From Methylonatrum kenyense (GTDB lineage Bacteria > Pseudomonadota > Gammaproteobacteria > Nitrococcales > Aquisalimonadaceae): a stretch of 64,000 bases of DNA. The notes beneath the pieces are model-generated. The model made no database searches and was not told where the DNA came from. It saw nothing but the letters and a program-made list of their open reading frames with translations. The position numbers were made by a program, and so were the translations under genes. Of the stretch, positions 43,916 to 56,423 are shown piece after piece. Position 1 is the first letter of the stretch. Each line of letters opens with the position of its first letter. The stretch spans positions 248,001 through 312,000 of the forward strand of contig NZ_JALPKO010000003.1 of the NCBI RefSeq assembly GCF_023195885.1, in the 5' to 3' direction.

Positions 43916-44350
43916 GTGGAGTCGAAGGATCTCAAGAAAGCCGGACTCAAGGTCACATTACCCAGAATGAAGATCCTGGAAATGCTTGAGACCAGCGATA
44001 ACCGGCATCTGTCGGCCGAGGATGTCTACAAGCGGCTGCTGGACTCGGGCGAGGATATCGGTCTTGCCACTGTTTATCGTGTGTTGACCCAGTTCGAATC
44101 CGCCGGCCTGGTGCAACGCCACCATTTCGAGGGCAACCAGTCGGTCTTCGAACTGGACGAGCAGGGGCATCACGATCACATCGTCTGCGTCGAGTGTGGC
44201 TCGATCGAGGAATTCATCGATCCGCTGATCGAGGGTCGGCAAAAGATCATTGCCGAGGAGATGGGTTTTGTCATGCGCGATCATTCACTGATCATCTACG
44301 GCACTTGCCCGGCCTGCAGGGATCCGGAAACGGGCGGTCGCAAGAACTGA
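43916..44350 (+). CDS. fur: Ferric uptake regulator Fur
   Basis: This 144-residue protein has the winged helix KVTLPRMKILEMLETSDNRHLSAEDVYKRLLDSGEDIGLATVYRVLTQFESAGLVQRHHFEGNQSVFEL and the metal/dimer region HHDHIVCVECGSIEEF with C-terminal CPAC. This is a true Fur, with the HHDHIVC metal motif, rather than Zur or PerR. Translation starts at GTG with AGGGGA upstream. It is an iron-dependent repressor; no Fur box was looked for beyond the bamE-fur gap. Confidence 0.95.
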   Translation: MESKDLKKAGLKVTLPRMKILEMLETSDNRHLSAEDVYKRLLDSGEDIGLATVYRVLTQFESAGLVQRHHFEGNQSVFELDEQGHHDHIVCVECGSIEEFIDPLIEGRQKIIAEEMGFVMRDHSLIIYGTCPACRDPETGGRKN

Positions 44351-44364
44351 GCTGCCTGGCGCGG

Positions 44365-44436
44365 CCGGCCCGGTCGCTGCGGCTACCGAACCGGCACCGC
44401 GCCTTGCCAGGTGACAAAAACCGGTCTCGGGCGCAG
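44365..44436 (+). repeat. Decayed copy of the type-B end module
   Basis: This stretch matches 62683-62754 closely over its length (CCGGCCCGGTCGCT...GGGCGCAG, few differences) but lacks the terminal inverted repeat that follows in the intact element. It fills most of the gap between fur and recN. Confidence 0.75.
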
Positions 44437-44450
44437 GCCGAGCCCGTGGC

Positions 44451-46124
44451 TTATCCCGGAAGGGCACGTTCGAGCATTTCCCGCGCATGCTCCAGCGTTG
44501 TATCGGTCAGTTTCATGCCGCCGAGCATGCGCGCGACCTCCTGCAGGCGGTCATCATCCGCCAGCAGTGTCACGTCGCTGACCGTGTTGTCCTTTTCACT
44601 GTGTTTGCTGACGCGCAGGTGCCAGTTTGCCTGCGCGGCGACCTGGGGCAGGTGGGTCACGCAGAGCACCTGATGCTGCCGGCCCAATTGGCGCAGGTGC
44701 CGACCCACGACTTCTGCAACGCCGCCGCCGATGCCCGAGTCCGCCTCGTCGAAGATCAGCACCGGGATATTCGTGCCATGGCTGGCGACCACCTGGATCG
44801 CCAGACTCAGCCGCGACAGTTCGCCGCCGGAGGCAATCCGATGCATCGGTGCGAAGGCCTGGCCGGGATTGGTCCGCACCTCGAACAGGACGTCATCCAG
44901 TCCGTGCCGGCTTATGGACCCGTCCGCGCGTGGGATGACCTGGATGCGAAGCGCCGCACCGCCCATTCCAAGATCGGCAAGCTGCGCGGTCACTGCCTCT
45001 GCCAGCGACTCCGCGGCTGACTCCCGCCTTTGCCGCAGCGCGAGTGCGCTTTTCCGGTAAGCCTGCAGCAGGGCCTCACGCTCGGCGTTGATGGCCTGCA
45101 GGCGTTCACCGGCCTGGTCCAGCGCCTCCCTTTCCTGGTGCAGGGAATCCCGCACCTCGATCAGTTGGTCCACGTTGCAGCGGTGTTTGCGGGCAAGATC
45201 GGATAGCGTCTGGATCTTCTGGTTCAGTGCTTCCAGATGGGCCGGATCCAGATCCAGTCCCTCTGCATGGCGACGCAGGCTGTCGACGGCCTCGTCAAGC
45301 TGGATGGAGGCACTGGCAAGCAGTTCATGGCATTCACCGAGGCCTGGATCGACCGCCAGTTGCTCGTCAAGTGCCCGGACCGCCTGGCCGAGTCGGGACT
45401 GCGCCGAGTCCTCGTCCTCGCTGAGCTGGGTCAGCAGCGCCTGGCTGAGCTGCAGCAGGTCACCGGCGTTAGCCAGGCGCTTGTGCTCGGCTTCGAGCTT
45501 GGCGATGGACTCCGGTGCCAGATCCAGGGCATCCAGTTCCTGCAACTGGAAATCCACGTAATCACGGCGGGATTCCTGGTCGGCGTGTCCGCCACGCAGC
45601 CGATTCTGCTCCGCATCCAGTTCCGCCAGCCGGTCCGCCTGTCTCGCCAGGTCGGCAAGCATCGTGTCGTTTTCGGCGATGTTGTCCAGCGTCGAACGCT
45701 GGATGTCACGCCGCAGCAGGCTCTGGTGTTCATGCTGGCCGTGCAGGTCGACGAGTTGCTCACCCAGTTCCCGCAGCAGGCTCACCGGCACCGGACTGCC
45801 GTTGATGAAGCCGCGGGATCGGCCGCCCGCCTGGACAACCCGTCGGATCAGGCACTCGTCATCGGCTTCCAGCTCCTGCTGTTCGAGCCAGTGGCGCACG
45901 GCGGGCAGGCCGGCAAGATCAAAGTCCAGGTGGATTTCCGCCTTGTCGCCGCCCGCCCGCACGGCGTCCGCACTGGCGCGGTCGCCCAGGGCGAGGCCCA
46001 TGGCATCCAGCAGGATGGACTTGCCGGCACCGGTCTCGCCGGTGAGCACGGTCATCCCACCGTGCAGCTCCAGCTCCAGCCGGTCGACCAGCGCGAAATC
46101 GCGGATCGTGATGTGTCTCAGCAT
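44451..46124 (-). CDS. recN: DNA repair protein RecN
   Basis: RecN is an SMC-like ATPase acting early in double-strand-break repair. From MLRHITIRDFALVDRLELEL the protein has 557 residues (E. coli 553): Walker A TGETGAGKSILLDAM, a long coiled coil (about 150-350), then ASGGELSRLSLAIQVV signature and Walker B VLIFDEADSGIGG. The ATG at 46124 has GGGAG eight bases upstream; the ORF start six codons earlier does not. Divergent from hrcA. No LexA box was evident near the start. Confidence 0.96.
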   Translation of the reverse strand: MLRHITIRDFALVDRLELELHGGMTVLTGETGAGKSILLDAMGLALGDRASADAVRAGGDKAEIHLDFDLAGLPAVRHWLEQQELEADDECLIRRVVQAGGRSRGFINGSPVPVSLLRELGEQLVDLHGQHEHQSLLRRDIQRSTLDNIAENDTMLADLARQADRLAELDAEQNRLRGGHADQESRRDYVDFQLQELDALDLAPESIAKLEAEHKRLANAGDLLQLSQALLTQLSEDEDSAQSRLGQAVRALDEQLAVDPGLGECHELLASASIQLDEAVDSLRRHAEGLDLDPAHLEALNQKIQTLSDLARKHRCNVDQLIEVRDSLHQEREALDQAGERLQAINAEREALLQAYRKSALALRQRRESAAESLAEAVTAQLADLGMGGAALRIQVIPRADGSISRHGLDDVLFEVRTNPGQAFAPMHRIASGGELSRLSLAIQVVASHGTNIPVLIFDEADSGIGGGVAEVVGRHLRQLGRQHQVLCVTHLPQVAAQANWHLRVSKHSEKDNTVSDVTLLADDDRLQEVARMLGGMKLTDTTLEHAREMLERALPG

Positions 46125-46240
46125 GATGGCGCTCCCTGCCAACAGTCAGAGCCGTCACGAGCGACGGTGTGATTGTACCGAAGAAAAATGGGAAAAATTT
46201 CCAAGTGGTTGTTTTTCCTGATTATGAGTCAGTCTGCCAT

Positions 46241-46269
46241 TTGACGCTGATAGGCCTTGTTGATACCGT
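46241..46269 (+). promoter_or_regulatory. Candidate hrcA promoter overlapping CIRCE
   Basis: TTGACG (46241-46246), a 17-base spacer and TACCGT (46264-46269). The -35 is strong, the -10 weak. The -10 lies in the left arm of the CIRCE palindrome, so HrcA binding would block polymerase. Confidence 0.45.
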
Positions 46270-46301
46270 TTAGCACTCCCTTAAAAGAGTGCTAAACGGT
46301 A
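46264..46301 (+). promoter_or_regulatory. CIRCE operator for HrcA
   Basis: TTAGCACTC (46270-46278) and GAGTGCTAA (46287-46295) are exact CIRCE half-sites. Pairing extends outward to TACCG/CGGTA, giving 15-bp perfect arms. The spacer is eight bases (CCTTAAAA), one less than the canonical nine. It lies 20 bases before the hrcA ATG and implies autorepression of the chaperone operon. Confidence 0.93.
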
Positions 46302-46320
46302 CTGAGCACAGGGTACAGGT

Positions 46321-47373
46321 ATGACAGACGGCGATCTGAACGAACGCGCACGTCACTTGTTGCGGGTTATGGTACAGCGCCACATCCGCGATGGGCAGCC
46401 GGTCGGCTCACGCACACTGACGCGCGAATCGGGTCTGGACGTCAGTCCGGCCACGGTGCGCAATGTCATGTCCGATCTGGAGGAGCTTGGCTACGTCCGG
46501 GCGCCGCACACCTCGGCGGGCCGAGTGCCCACCGACAAGGGTTACCGCTTCTTTGTCGACAGCCTGCTGACCGTGCAGTCCCTCAGCCATGAACACCTGA
46601 AGGATCGGATCATTCGGCTGGATGCGGATGAGGACGCCGGTTCCGATGCGCTGATCGATTCCGCCTCCAACCTGTTGTCCGGGCTGACGCGCCTCGCCGG
46701 TGTGGTAACGCTGCCGCGTCGCTCCGCGGTTTCATTGCGGCATGTGGAATTCCTGCCGCTGACTGATCGCCGCGTCCTCGCGATCCTGGTGCTCAATGAG
46801 CACGAGGTGCAGAACCGCATTGTGCACACCGACCGGGATTACAGTCCCGAGGAATTGCAGATGGTGGCCAATTTCCTGAATCAGGAATTTGCGGGCCGCG
46901 AGGTCAATTCCGTGCGCAGTGCGCTGCTGGAACGCATGCAGACCGACCGCGAACGCATGAACGCCCTGATGGCTTCCGTGATCGAGGTGGGCGGCAAGGT
47001 TTTCGGCGAGGATGGCACGGGCCGTGACGAAGGCTACGTAGTGGCCGGGCAGACCAATCTGATGGAATTCGACGAGCTGTCGAACGTCGAGAAGCTCCGC
47101 GGCCTGTTCGAGGCCTTCACCCAGAAGCGGGACATCCTGCATATCCTCGATCAGTGCCTGGCCGCGGACGGCATTCAGATCTTCATCGGCGAGGAATCCG
47201 GCTATCACGTGTTCGACGGCTGCAGCCTGGTGACCTCGCCGTACTCCGCTGAAGGCGAGGTTCTCGGTGTCGTTGGTGTTATCGGTCCCACCCGGATGGA
47301 ATACGACCGCGTCATTCCCATCGTCGACATGACGGCGCGGCTTCTGGGCGCCGCCTTGAATAAAAAGCACTGA
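46321..47373 (+). CDS. hrcA: Heat-inducible transcription repressor HrcA
   Basis: HrcA binds CIRCE and is kept active by GroEL. The 350-residue protein has an N-terminal winged helix (LTRESGLDVSPATVRNVMSDLEELGYVRAPHTSAGRVPTDKGYRFFVDSLL), a GAF-like central part and the C-terminal GEESGYHVFDGCSLVTSPYSAEGEVLGVVGVIGPTRMEYDRVIPIVD. It heads hrcA-grpE-dnaK-dnaJ-dapB and follows the CIRCE site. Its presence argues against the enteric lineage. Confidence 0.97.
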   Translation: MTDGDLNERARHLLRVMVQRHIRDGQPVGSRTLTRESGLDVSPATVRNVMSDLEELGYVRAPHTSAGRVPTDKGYRFFVDSLLTVQSLSHEHLKDRIIRLDADEDAGSDALIDSASNLLSGLTRLAGVVTLPRRSAVSLRHVEFLPLTDRRVLAILVLNEHEVQNRIVHTDRDYSPEELQMVANFLNQEFAGREVNSVRSALLERMQTDRERMNALMASVIEVGGKVFGEDGTGRDEGYVVAGQTNLMEFDELSNVEKLRGLFEAFTQKRDILHILDQCLAADGIQIFIGEESGYHVFDGCSLVTSPYSAEGEVLGVVGVIGPTRMEYDRVIPIVDMTARLLGAALNKKH

Positions 47374-47502
47374 ACCCCACTAACAGAACAGGTGGGCAGC
47401 GCGCGCTCGCGTGCTCCGCTCGCATGGTATCGAGTTATCGGCAACGGATTCGTCAGCGCGAGGCGTGTATGACGCTTGTGGCGCTATTCAACGGGAGCAG
47501 TC

Positions 47503-48102
47503 ATGGCCGAGGAAGATCGCAGGACGGAGGACGAAGTGGCAGCGCAGGAAGCAGAGGCTTCAGAGGCCACCGAGCGTCCGGAGGAGAACGGCGCGGTGGA
47601 GAATGACGCCGAGCTGGAGGCGGCGTTGGAAGAGGCGCAGGCCAAGGCAGAGGAAAACTGGAATCAGTTCCTGCGTGCCCGCGCCGAACTGGAGAACATC
47701 CGGCGCCGGGCCGAGCGTGACGTGCAGCAGGCGCGAAAATACAGCATCGAGAAGCTCGCCGGCGATCTGCTGCCGGTCAAGGACAGCCTCGAGATGGGGC
47801 TGCAGGCCGCGCAGGAGGAAGGCGCCAGCGTGGCCAGCCTGCGTGAGGGGTCCGAGTTGACGCTGAAGATGCTGGAGCAGGTGCTGGAACGATTCGATAT
47901 CAAGCTGGTGGACCCGGTGGGCGAGAAGTTCGATCCCGAGCTGCACGAAGCCATGGCCATGCAGCCAAGCCGGGAGCATGCGCCGAACACGGTGATCCAG
48001 GTGGTGCAGAAGGGCTACGCCCTGCACGACCGCTTGTTGCGGCCGGCCATGGTCATCGTGGCCCGGGCCGCTGACGAGGACGGAATTGATTCCCGGGCTT
48101 GA
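47503..48102 (+). CDS. grpE: Nucleotide exchange factor GrpE
   Basis: From MAEEDRRTEDEV the protein has 199 residues: an acidic disordered N-terminus (to about residue 50), a long coiled-coil dimer helix (NWNQFLRARAELENIRRRAERDVQQARKYSIEKLAGDLLPVKDSLE) and the beta-wing domain ending VQKGYALHDRLLRPAMVIVA. It promotes ADP release from DnaK. GGGAGC precedes the ATG. About 130 bases separate it from hrcA, without a terminator. Confidence 0.97.
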   Translation: MAEEDRRTEDEVAAQEAEASEATERPEENGAVENDAELEAALEEAQAKAEENWNQFLRARAELENIRRRAERDVQQARKYSIEKLAGDLLPVKDSLEMGLQAAQEEGASVASLREGSELTLKMLEQVLERFDIKLVDPVGEKFDPELHEAMAMQPSREHAPNTVIQVVQKGYALHDRLLRPAMVIVARAADEDGIDSRA

Positions 48103-48123
48103 AATGCCCGGGGCTGCCCAAAT
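48098..48123 (+). promoter_or_regulatory. Candidate sigma32 promoter for dnaK
   Basis: CTTGAAA (48098-48104), 11 bases, then GCCCAAAT (48116-48123) resembles the sigma32 consensus CTTGAAA-N11-16-CCCCATNT. It overlaps the grpE stop and lies 60 bases before dnaK. If real, dnaK would be both heat-shock-sigma and HrcA controlled. Confidence 0.4.
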
Positions 48124-48182
48124 GTAGAGGGCATTGACGATTCACGGCGACGAGGTCGCAGGAAAGAACGGGAGCAAGACTT

Positions 48183-50108
<1,926 letters not shown>

Positions 50109-50162
50109 CGGGGTGCAATCCGGCGATTGCTAACCGTGCCGCGGCATGGCGCCGCGCTCTTC

Positions 50163-50192
50163 GGGCGCAGGATGCGGTATCATCCTGCGCCC
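50163..50192 (+). other. Perfect 12-bp hairpin between dnaK and dnaJ
   Basis: GGGCGCAGGATG, loop CGGTAT, CATCCTGCGCCC, followed by TTGTCGTT rather than a run of T. It lies 55 bases past dnaK in a 225-base gap. It may be a partial terminator or an RNA-stability or processing stem lowering dnaJ relative to dnaK. Confidence 0.6.
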
Positions 50193-50333
50193 TTGTCGTT
50201 GCGGTGACCCCTCGGAAAGCCGGCGGCGCCGGATCCGGACTCGCGCAGGCTGCAGCGCCGCTGGTCCGGCATCAGGGGCGTCGCGGCCCCGCGTCACCCC
50301 GCGGCACTCGACATGGACAGGATGTAGACAAGC

Positions 50334-52291
<1,958 letters not shown>

Positions 52292-52297
52292 TCGCGG

Positions 52298-52645
52298 TCA
52301 GCCCTCCAGGGCGGCGCGGTTGTCCGCCGGCGCCTGCTCCCGCTCGGACATGCCGTAATCACGGATCACGCCGGCCACCCGCAGACGGTAATTGGCGAAC
52401 AGCTCGCGCCGCCCCCTGGCCTGGGCCACGCGGTGTTCCGCCAGGGCCCGCCATTGCTGTACGGCCTGTTCGTCGCGCCAGACCGACAGCGACAGGATCT
52501 TTCCTGGCTGCACCAGGCTCTCGAAACGTTCCACCGAAATGAAGCCGTCGATCTCCTCAAGTAATGGCTTGAGGCTTTCAGCCAAGTTCAGGTAACTCTC
52601 CCGGCATCCGGGTTTGGGTTCCACTTCGAAAATCACCGCAATCAT
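52298..52645 (-). CDS. Antibiotic biosynthesis monooxygenase (ABM) domain protein
   Basis: This 115-residue protein, IAVIFEVEPKPGCRESYLNLAESLKPLLEEIDGFISVERFESLVQPGKILSLSVWRDEQAVQQWRA, is a dimeric alpha-beta-barrel ABM protein, a family that includes haem-degrading and quinol monooxygenases. Substrate is unknown. The ATG at 52645 has AGAGGG eight bases upstream; a GTG at 52651 is too close to the ribosome site. It converges with dapB. Confidence 0.85.
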   Translation of the reverse strand: MIAVIFEVEPKPGCRESYLNLAESLKPLLEEIDGFISVERFESLVQPGKILSLSVWRDEQAVQQWRALAEHRVAQARGRRELFANYRLRVAGVIRDYGMSEREQAPADNRAALEG

Positions 52646-52988
52646 TGCCACGTCCCTCTGTCTCTAAACGGGATGGCTTCAGTGAAACACATCCTGGCCG
52701 GGGAAGCGCCGGGGTGACCGCGATTCGTCGTCGGCGAGGGAAGGGATTGCTTATTTAATTCTTTTGGGTATGGTCATGGAAATTAATTAAAAAAAGGCGG
52801 CATTTTTGTGCCGCCTTTTTTACGGATCAGTGTTTCCTCAAGAAATCAGTTTTTTTTATTGAATATTTAAAAATACCCCGAGTTGTTTTTCCCGCGTTTC
52901 CTGAGGCTTTGCCTCGCATTTTTGTGCGGATCAGTTACTCGGATTGGTGTGCGGATACTGCCAATCCCATTTTCTTATGGTGAGATTG
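52646..52988. other. A+T-rich intergenic region before mgtC
   Basis: This spacer is markedly A+T-richer than its surroundings. It holds a bidirectional terminator (52791-52820), a 13-base match (52826-52838, ATCAGTGTTTCCT) to the terminal repeat of the elements at 56.1 and 62.4 kb, and runs of T/A (52847-52875). The hairpin GAGGCTTTGCCTC lies near 52905. No coding gene was recognised. Confidence 0.5.
52791..52820. terminator. Bidirectional terminator
   Basis: AAAAAGGCGGCA, a six-base loop, then TGCCGCCTTTTT. A-runs on the left and T-runs on the right make it usable in both directions. It would stop leftward-reading transcripts before the ABM gene or rightward ones before mgtC. Confidence 0.75.
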
Positions 52989-53696
52989 ATGTTGTCGTAC
53001 ATGATCGAGCATCTCGCATCCGAGGTGACGCTCCACTTGTTTGCAGCCTTGGTCATTGGTGGGCTGATCGGGATGGAGCGGACCTTCAGCGGTCGGCCGG
53101 CCGGATTCAGGACACATGTACTTGTCTGCATGGCGTCGGCCCTTTTAATGATGATTACTGTGTATCAACCGCTTTGGCTCGGCACATTGCCCCTGGAAAT
53201 GGTGCGTACCGACCCGACCCGCATGGCGCAGGGAATCATGACCGGAATCGGGTTTCTGGGCGCTGGTGTCATTTTCAAGGAAGGCTTGACGGTTCGAGGC
53301 CTGACGACGGCCGCATCAATTTGGATAACGGCAGCCATCGGCACATTGCTGGGTATTGGCTTCTACATGCCGGCGATTGTTGCTGCCGCTTTAACCCTCG
53401 TGACGCTTTCCATGCTGCGGCTTATCGAAGGCTGGCTGCCGAGTCGGCACCATGCGGAACACACCCTGCGTTTCTCTCGCGAGCAGGTGCTCCCGGAGCA
53501 GCAAGTCAGGGATCTGCTGGAGCACTACGGGTTTCATGTGCTGAAGGTGGGATACAGTCTGACCCAGGGGGGCGAGGTGTTCGAGTATCGCATGGTGGTA
53601 CGCGCGATTGAGCCTGCGAGTTTTCAGCGCCTGGTACGGGAGCTGTTGTCGAAGCCCGAGGTGCTCGAATTCCGGATTTCGCTGATGGCCGACTGA
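52989..53696 (+). CDS. MgtC/SapB family membrane protein
   Basis: The N-terminal half has the MgtC signature LFAALVIGGLIGMERTFSGRPAGFRTHVLVCMASALLMMITVY with Arg/Asp residues in the membrane segment, and TGIGFLGAGVIFKEGLTVRGLTTAASIWITAAIG. About five helices are followed by a cytoplasmic domain of about 90 residues. Members affect growth at low magnesium. ATG at 52989 has GGTGAG close upstream; ATG 52977 and TTG 52944 are alternatives. Monocistronic. Confidence 0.9.
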   Translation: MLSYMIEHLASEVTLHLFAALVIGGLIGMERTFSGRPAGFRTHVLVCMASALLMMITVYQPLWLGTLPLEMVRTDPTRMAQGIMTGIGFLGAGVIFKEGLTVRGLTTAASIWITAAIGTLLGIGFYMPAIVAAALTLVTLSMLRLIEGWLPSRHHAEHTLRFSREQVLPEQQVRDLLEHYGFHVLKVGYSLTQGGEVFEYRMVVRAIEPASFQRLVRELLSKPEVLEFRISLMAD

Positions 53697-53751
53697 GTTT
53701 CCGGAGGTATCTGGTGGGTCGGGGCTGGACGATGGGAAGGCGATGAGCAAG

Positions 53752-53774
53752 AAAGCCCTGCGAGGCAGGGCTTT
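53752..53774. terminator. Terminator between convergent mgtC and glcB
   Basis: AAAGCCCTGC, loop GAG, GCAGGGCTTT forms a perfect 10-bp stem followed by a short T-run. It sits in the middle of the 100-base gap between the two 3' ends. Confidence 0.7.
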
Positions 53775-53798
53775 GCAATGATGTTGCCCTCCGGTTTG

Positions 53799-55964
53799 TC
53801 AGTTTCGCTTCGCGTCCTGACGGCGACGATGCAGGACCGGTTCGGTGTAGCCGCTGGGCTGCTCACGGCCCTTGAACACCAGCTCACAGGCGGCCTGGTA
53901 GGCGACGCCGTCGAATCCGGGGGCCATCGGCGTGTAGTTGGGGTCACCGGCGTTCTGCCGGTCCACCACCTCGGCCATCCGTTTCATGGTTTCCATCACC
54001 TGTTGTTCATCGGCGATGCCGTGATGCAGCCAGTTGGCGATGTGCTGGCTGGAGATGCGCAGCGTCGCACGGTCTTCCATCAGGCCGATGTCGTTGATGT
54101 CCGGCACCTTGGAACAACCCACACCCTGGTCGATCCAGCGCACCACGTAGCCGAGGATGCCCTGGGCATTGTTGTCGAGCTCCTGCTGGATCTCCTCGGC
54201 CGACCACTGCGGATCCGCCTCGACCGGGATGGTCAGGATGTCGTCCAGACTGGCCCGTCCGCGTTTTTTCAGCTCTTTCTGAACCGCCTTCACGTCCACC
54301 TGGTAATAGTGGGTGGCATGCAGCGTCGCGGCGGTGGGCGAGGGGACCCAGGCGGTGTTGGCGCCCGCCTTCGGATGGCCGAGCTTGGCTTCCATCATCT
54401 CTGCCATGCGGTCCGGCTTCGGCCACATGCCCTTGCCGATCTGCGCATGGCCCTGCAGGCCGCATTCCAGCCCGACGTCGACGTTCCAGTCTTCGTAGGC
54501 CTTGATCCAGGGTTCGCCTTTGATCGCATCCTTGCGCTTGAACGGTCCCAGTTCCATCGAGGTGTGGATTTCATCGCCGGTGCGGTCGAGGAAGCCGGTG
54601 TTGATGAAGATCACCCGTTCGCGGGCCGCACGCAGGCATTCCTTCAGGTTGACCGTGGTGCGGCGTTCCTCGTCCATGACCCCGATCTTCAGGGTGTTGC
54701 GTTCCACCCCCAGTGCATCCTCGACCCGGTTCAGGATTTCACAGCCGAAGGCCACTTCCTCCGGGCCGTGCATCTTCGGCTTGACGATGTACATGCTGCC
54801 GGTCCGGGAATTGCTGTGCTTGCCCAGTCCCTTCAGGTCATGCAGCGCGCAAAGGGTGGTCAGCATGCCATCGAGCATGCCTTCCGGAATCTCGTTGCCG
54901 GAGGAGGCGTCGAGCACCGCCGGCGTGGTCATCAGGTGGCCAACATTCCGCACCAGCATCAGGGCACGACCCGGCAGCGTCAGCTCGGCACCGTCCGGTG
55001 TGGTGTAGTGACGGTCCGCGTTCAGGCGGCGGGTGAAGGTCTTGCCACCCTTGCTCACCTGTTCCTCCAGATCGCCCTTCATCAGACCCAGCCAGTTGCG
55101 GTAGACGCCAACCTTGTCCTCGCCGTCGACCGCGGCCACCGAGTCCTCGCAGTCCATGATGGCGGTAACCGCCGATTCGATCAGCAGGTCCTTGACCCCG
55201 GCCGCATGCTTGCTGCCGATGGCATCGGCCTTGTCGATCTGGATTTCCAGGTGCAGCCCGTTGCAACGCAGCAGCACGGCATCCGGGGTGTCGGCGTCGC
55301 CGTTGTAACCGGCGAACTGTGCGGTATCCTTCAGCCCGGCCTCGCCGCTGTTCAGGCGGACCACCAGCTTGCCACCGGTCACCGAATAGCCGGTGGCATC
55401 GGCGTGACTGCCCAGTGTAAGCGGCGCGGCCTGATCGAGGATGGCCGCTGCGCGGCGGACCACCTCGGCGGCGCGCTTCTCGTTGAAGCCGTCGGTGATT
55501 GCCAGGTCGCCGTCCTGGGGAATGACATCGGTGCCGTAAAGCGCATCGTACAGGCTGCCCCAGCGGGCGTTTCCGGCGTTCAGTGCAAAGCGGGCATTAT
55601 TGGTCGGCACCACCAACTGCGGGCCGGCGATCTCGGCGATCTCGGGATCGACATTGCGGGTGCTGACAGAAAACGCATCACCTTCAGGCAGCAGGTAACC
55701 GATTTCCTTGAGGAAGTCCTTGTATGCTGCCGCGTCGTGCGGCTGGCCCCGGCGGGCCAGGTGCCAGTCGTCGATCTGCCGCTGCATCCGGTCGCGGATT
55801 TCCAGCAGTTCGCGATTCCGCGGTCCCAGGTCCCGCACCATGTCGCCCAGTGCCTGCCAGACATGATCCGGCTTGATGTCCAGGCCCGGAACGATCTCGT
55901 TGGCGACCAGATCATGCAGTTCCTTCGCAACCTGCAGACCACCTGTTTCAATGCGTTCGACCAT
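53799..55964 (-). CDS. glcB: Malate synthase G
   Basis: Condenses glyoxylate with acetyl-CoA to malate. The protein has 721 residues from ATG 55964 (GGAGG five bases upstream), matching E. coli GlcB (723), and rejecting an ATG eight codons earlier. It carries the family motifs [56 protein letters not shown] and [16 protein letters not shown]. Genetically separated from glcDEF by about 27 kb, although the products act in the same pathway. Confidence 0.97.
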   Translation of the reverse strand: MVERIETGGLQVAKELHDLVANEIVPGLDIKPDHVWQALGDMVRDLGPRNRELLEIRDRMQRQIDDWHLARRGQPHDAAAYKDFLKEIGYLLPEGDAFSVSTRNVDPEIAEIAGPQLVVPTNNARFALNAGNARWGSLYDALYGTDVIPQDGDLAITDGFNEKRAAEVVRRAAAILDQAAPLTLGSHADATGYSVTGGKLVVRLNSGEAGLKDTAQFAGYNGDADTPDAVLLRCNGLHLEIQIDKADAIGSKHAAGVKDLLIESAVTAIMDCEDSVAAVDGEDKVGVYRNWLGLMKGDLEEQVSKGGKTFTRRLNADRHYTTPDGAELTLPGRALMLVRNVGHLMTTPAVLDASSGNEIPEGMLDGMLTTLCALHDLKGLGKHSNSRTGSMYIVKPKMHGPEEVAFGCEILNRVEDALGVERNTLKIGVMDEERRTTVNLKECLRAARERVIFINTGFLDRTGDEIHTSMELGPFKRKDAIKGEPWIKAYEDWNVDVGLECGLQGHAQIGKGMWPKPDRMAEMMEAKLGHPKAGANTAWVPSPTAATLHATHYYQVDVKAVQKELKKRGRASLDDILTIPVEADPQWSAEEIQQELDNNAQGILGYVVRWIDQGVGCSKVPDINDIGLMEDRATLRISSQHIANWLHHGIADEQQVMETMKRMAEVVDRQNAGDPNYTPMAPGFDGVAYQAACELVFKGREQPSGYTEPVLHRRRQDAKRN

Positions 55965-56090
55965 CGGAACCTCCATGCTGAAGGGCACGTGACGGCACGT
56001 ACCACTTGAATGGGAGCGCAGCAGGCGACACGGCGCGCCTACTGATCTGGCCCGTCAGTCTAGCCGATGTTGCAGTGCGATGCACAAAAA
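55965..56090. promoter_or_regulatory. glcB upstream region
   Basis: On the minus strand TAGACT at 56058-56063 is a possible -10, giving a leader of about 85 bases. No riboswitch-like structure was seen. See the palindrome at 56091 and the TATAAT at 56105-56110. Confidence 0.3.
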
Positions 56091-56105
56091 TGGAAACGGT
56101 TTCCA
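56091..56105. promoter_or_regulatory. Perfect palindrome upstream of glcB, candidate operator
   Basis: TGGAAAC-G-GTTTCCA has 7-bp perfect arms and resembles LacI/GalR-type operators in its GAAAC/GTTTC arms, although the single-base centre differs from the usual CG. It lies 127 bases before the glcB ATG. On the minus strand it is immediately preceded by a perfect TATAAT (56105-56110). Confidence 0.45.
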
Positions 56106-56225
56106 TTATAAGGAAACGCTGACTTATTCCCGCGCCTGCGATCAAGACCGGTTTTGCTCATCTGGCAAGGCGCGGTGCCGGTTCCGTGGCTCCCCTGACC
56201 CAAGGCGACGTGCTTCTGCCCAGAG

Positions 56226-56267
56226 GCGTAGGGTGGGTCAAGCGAAGCGGACCCACGCGGTGTGATC
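56226..56267 (+). repeat. GTAGGGTG hairpin repeat, left copy
   Basis: GCGTAGGGTG then GGTCAAGCGAAGCGGACC then CACGCGGTGTGATC. Internal stem GTGGGTC/GACCCAC. It is paired with an inverted copy at 56382-56423. The GTAGGGTG...AAGCG repeat is widespread in bacterial intergenic regions. Confidence 0.7.
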
Positions 56268-56381
56268 GGGTAGGGGACACCAAAGATTTTCGCACAAGGA
56301 AGGTTCAGGACGAACCAGGGCGCGGTGAGTATTAGCGGTGGCGGTCGTGGTGAGCGAGAGCCCGTTGCCACGATCATGGCG

Positions 56382-56423
56382 GATCACACCGCGTGCATTC
56401 GCTGCGCTTAATACACCCTACGC
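56382..56423 (-). repeat. GTAGGGTG hairpin repeat, inverted right copy
   Basis: On the minus strand it reads GCGTAGGGTG, TATTAAGCGCAGCGAATG, CACGCGGTGTGATC. The stem is GTGTATT/AATGCAC. The outer 14-16 bases at each end are identical to the left copy while the stem bases differ in a compensating way. Confidence 0.7.

Noticed and set aside
53778-56009. 743-codon plus-strand frame opposite glcB
   Set aside because: Complement of malate synthase G; no ribosome site or domains.
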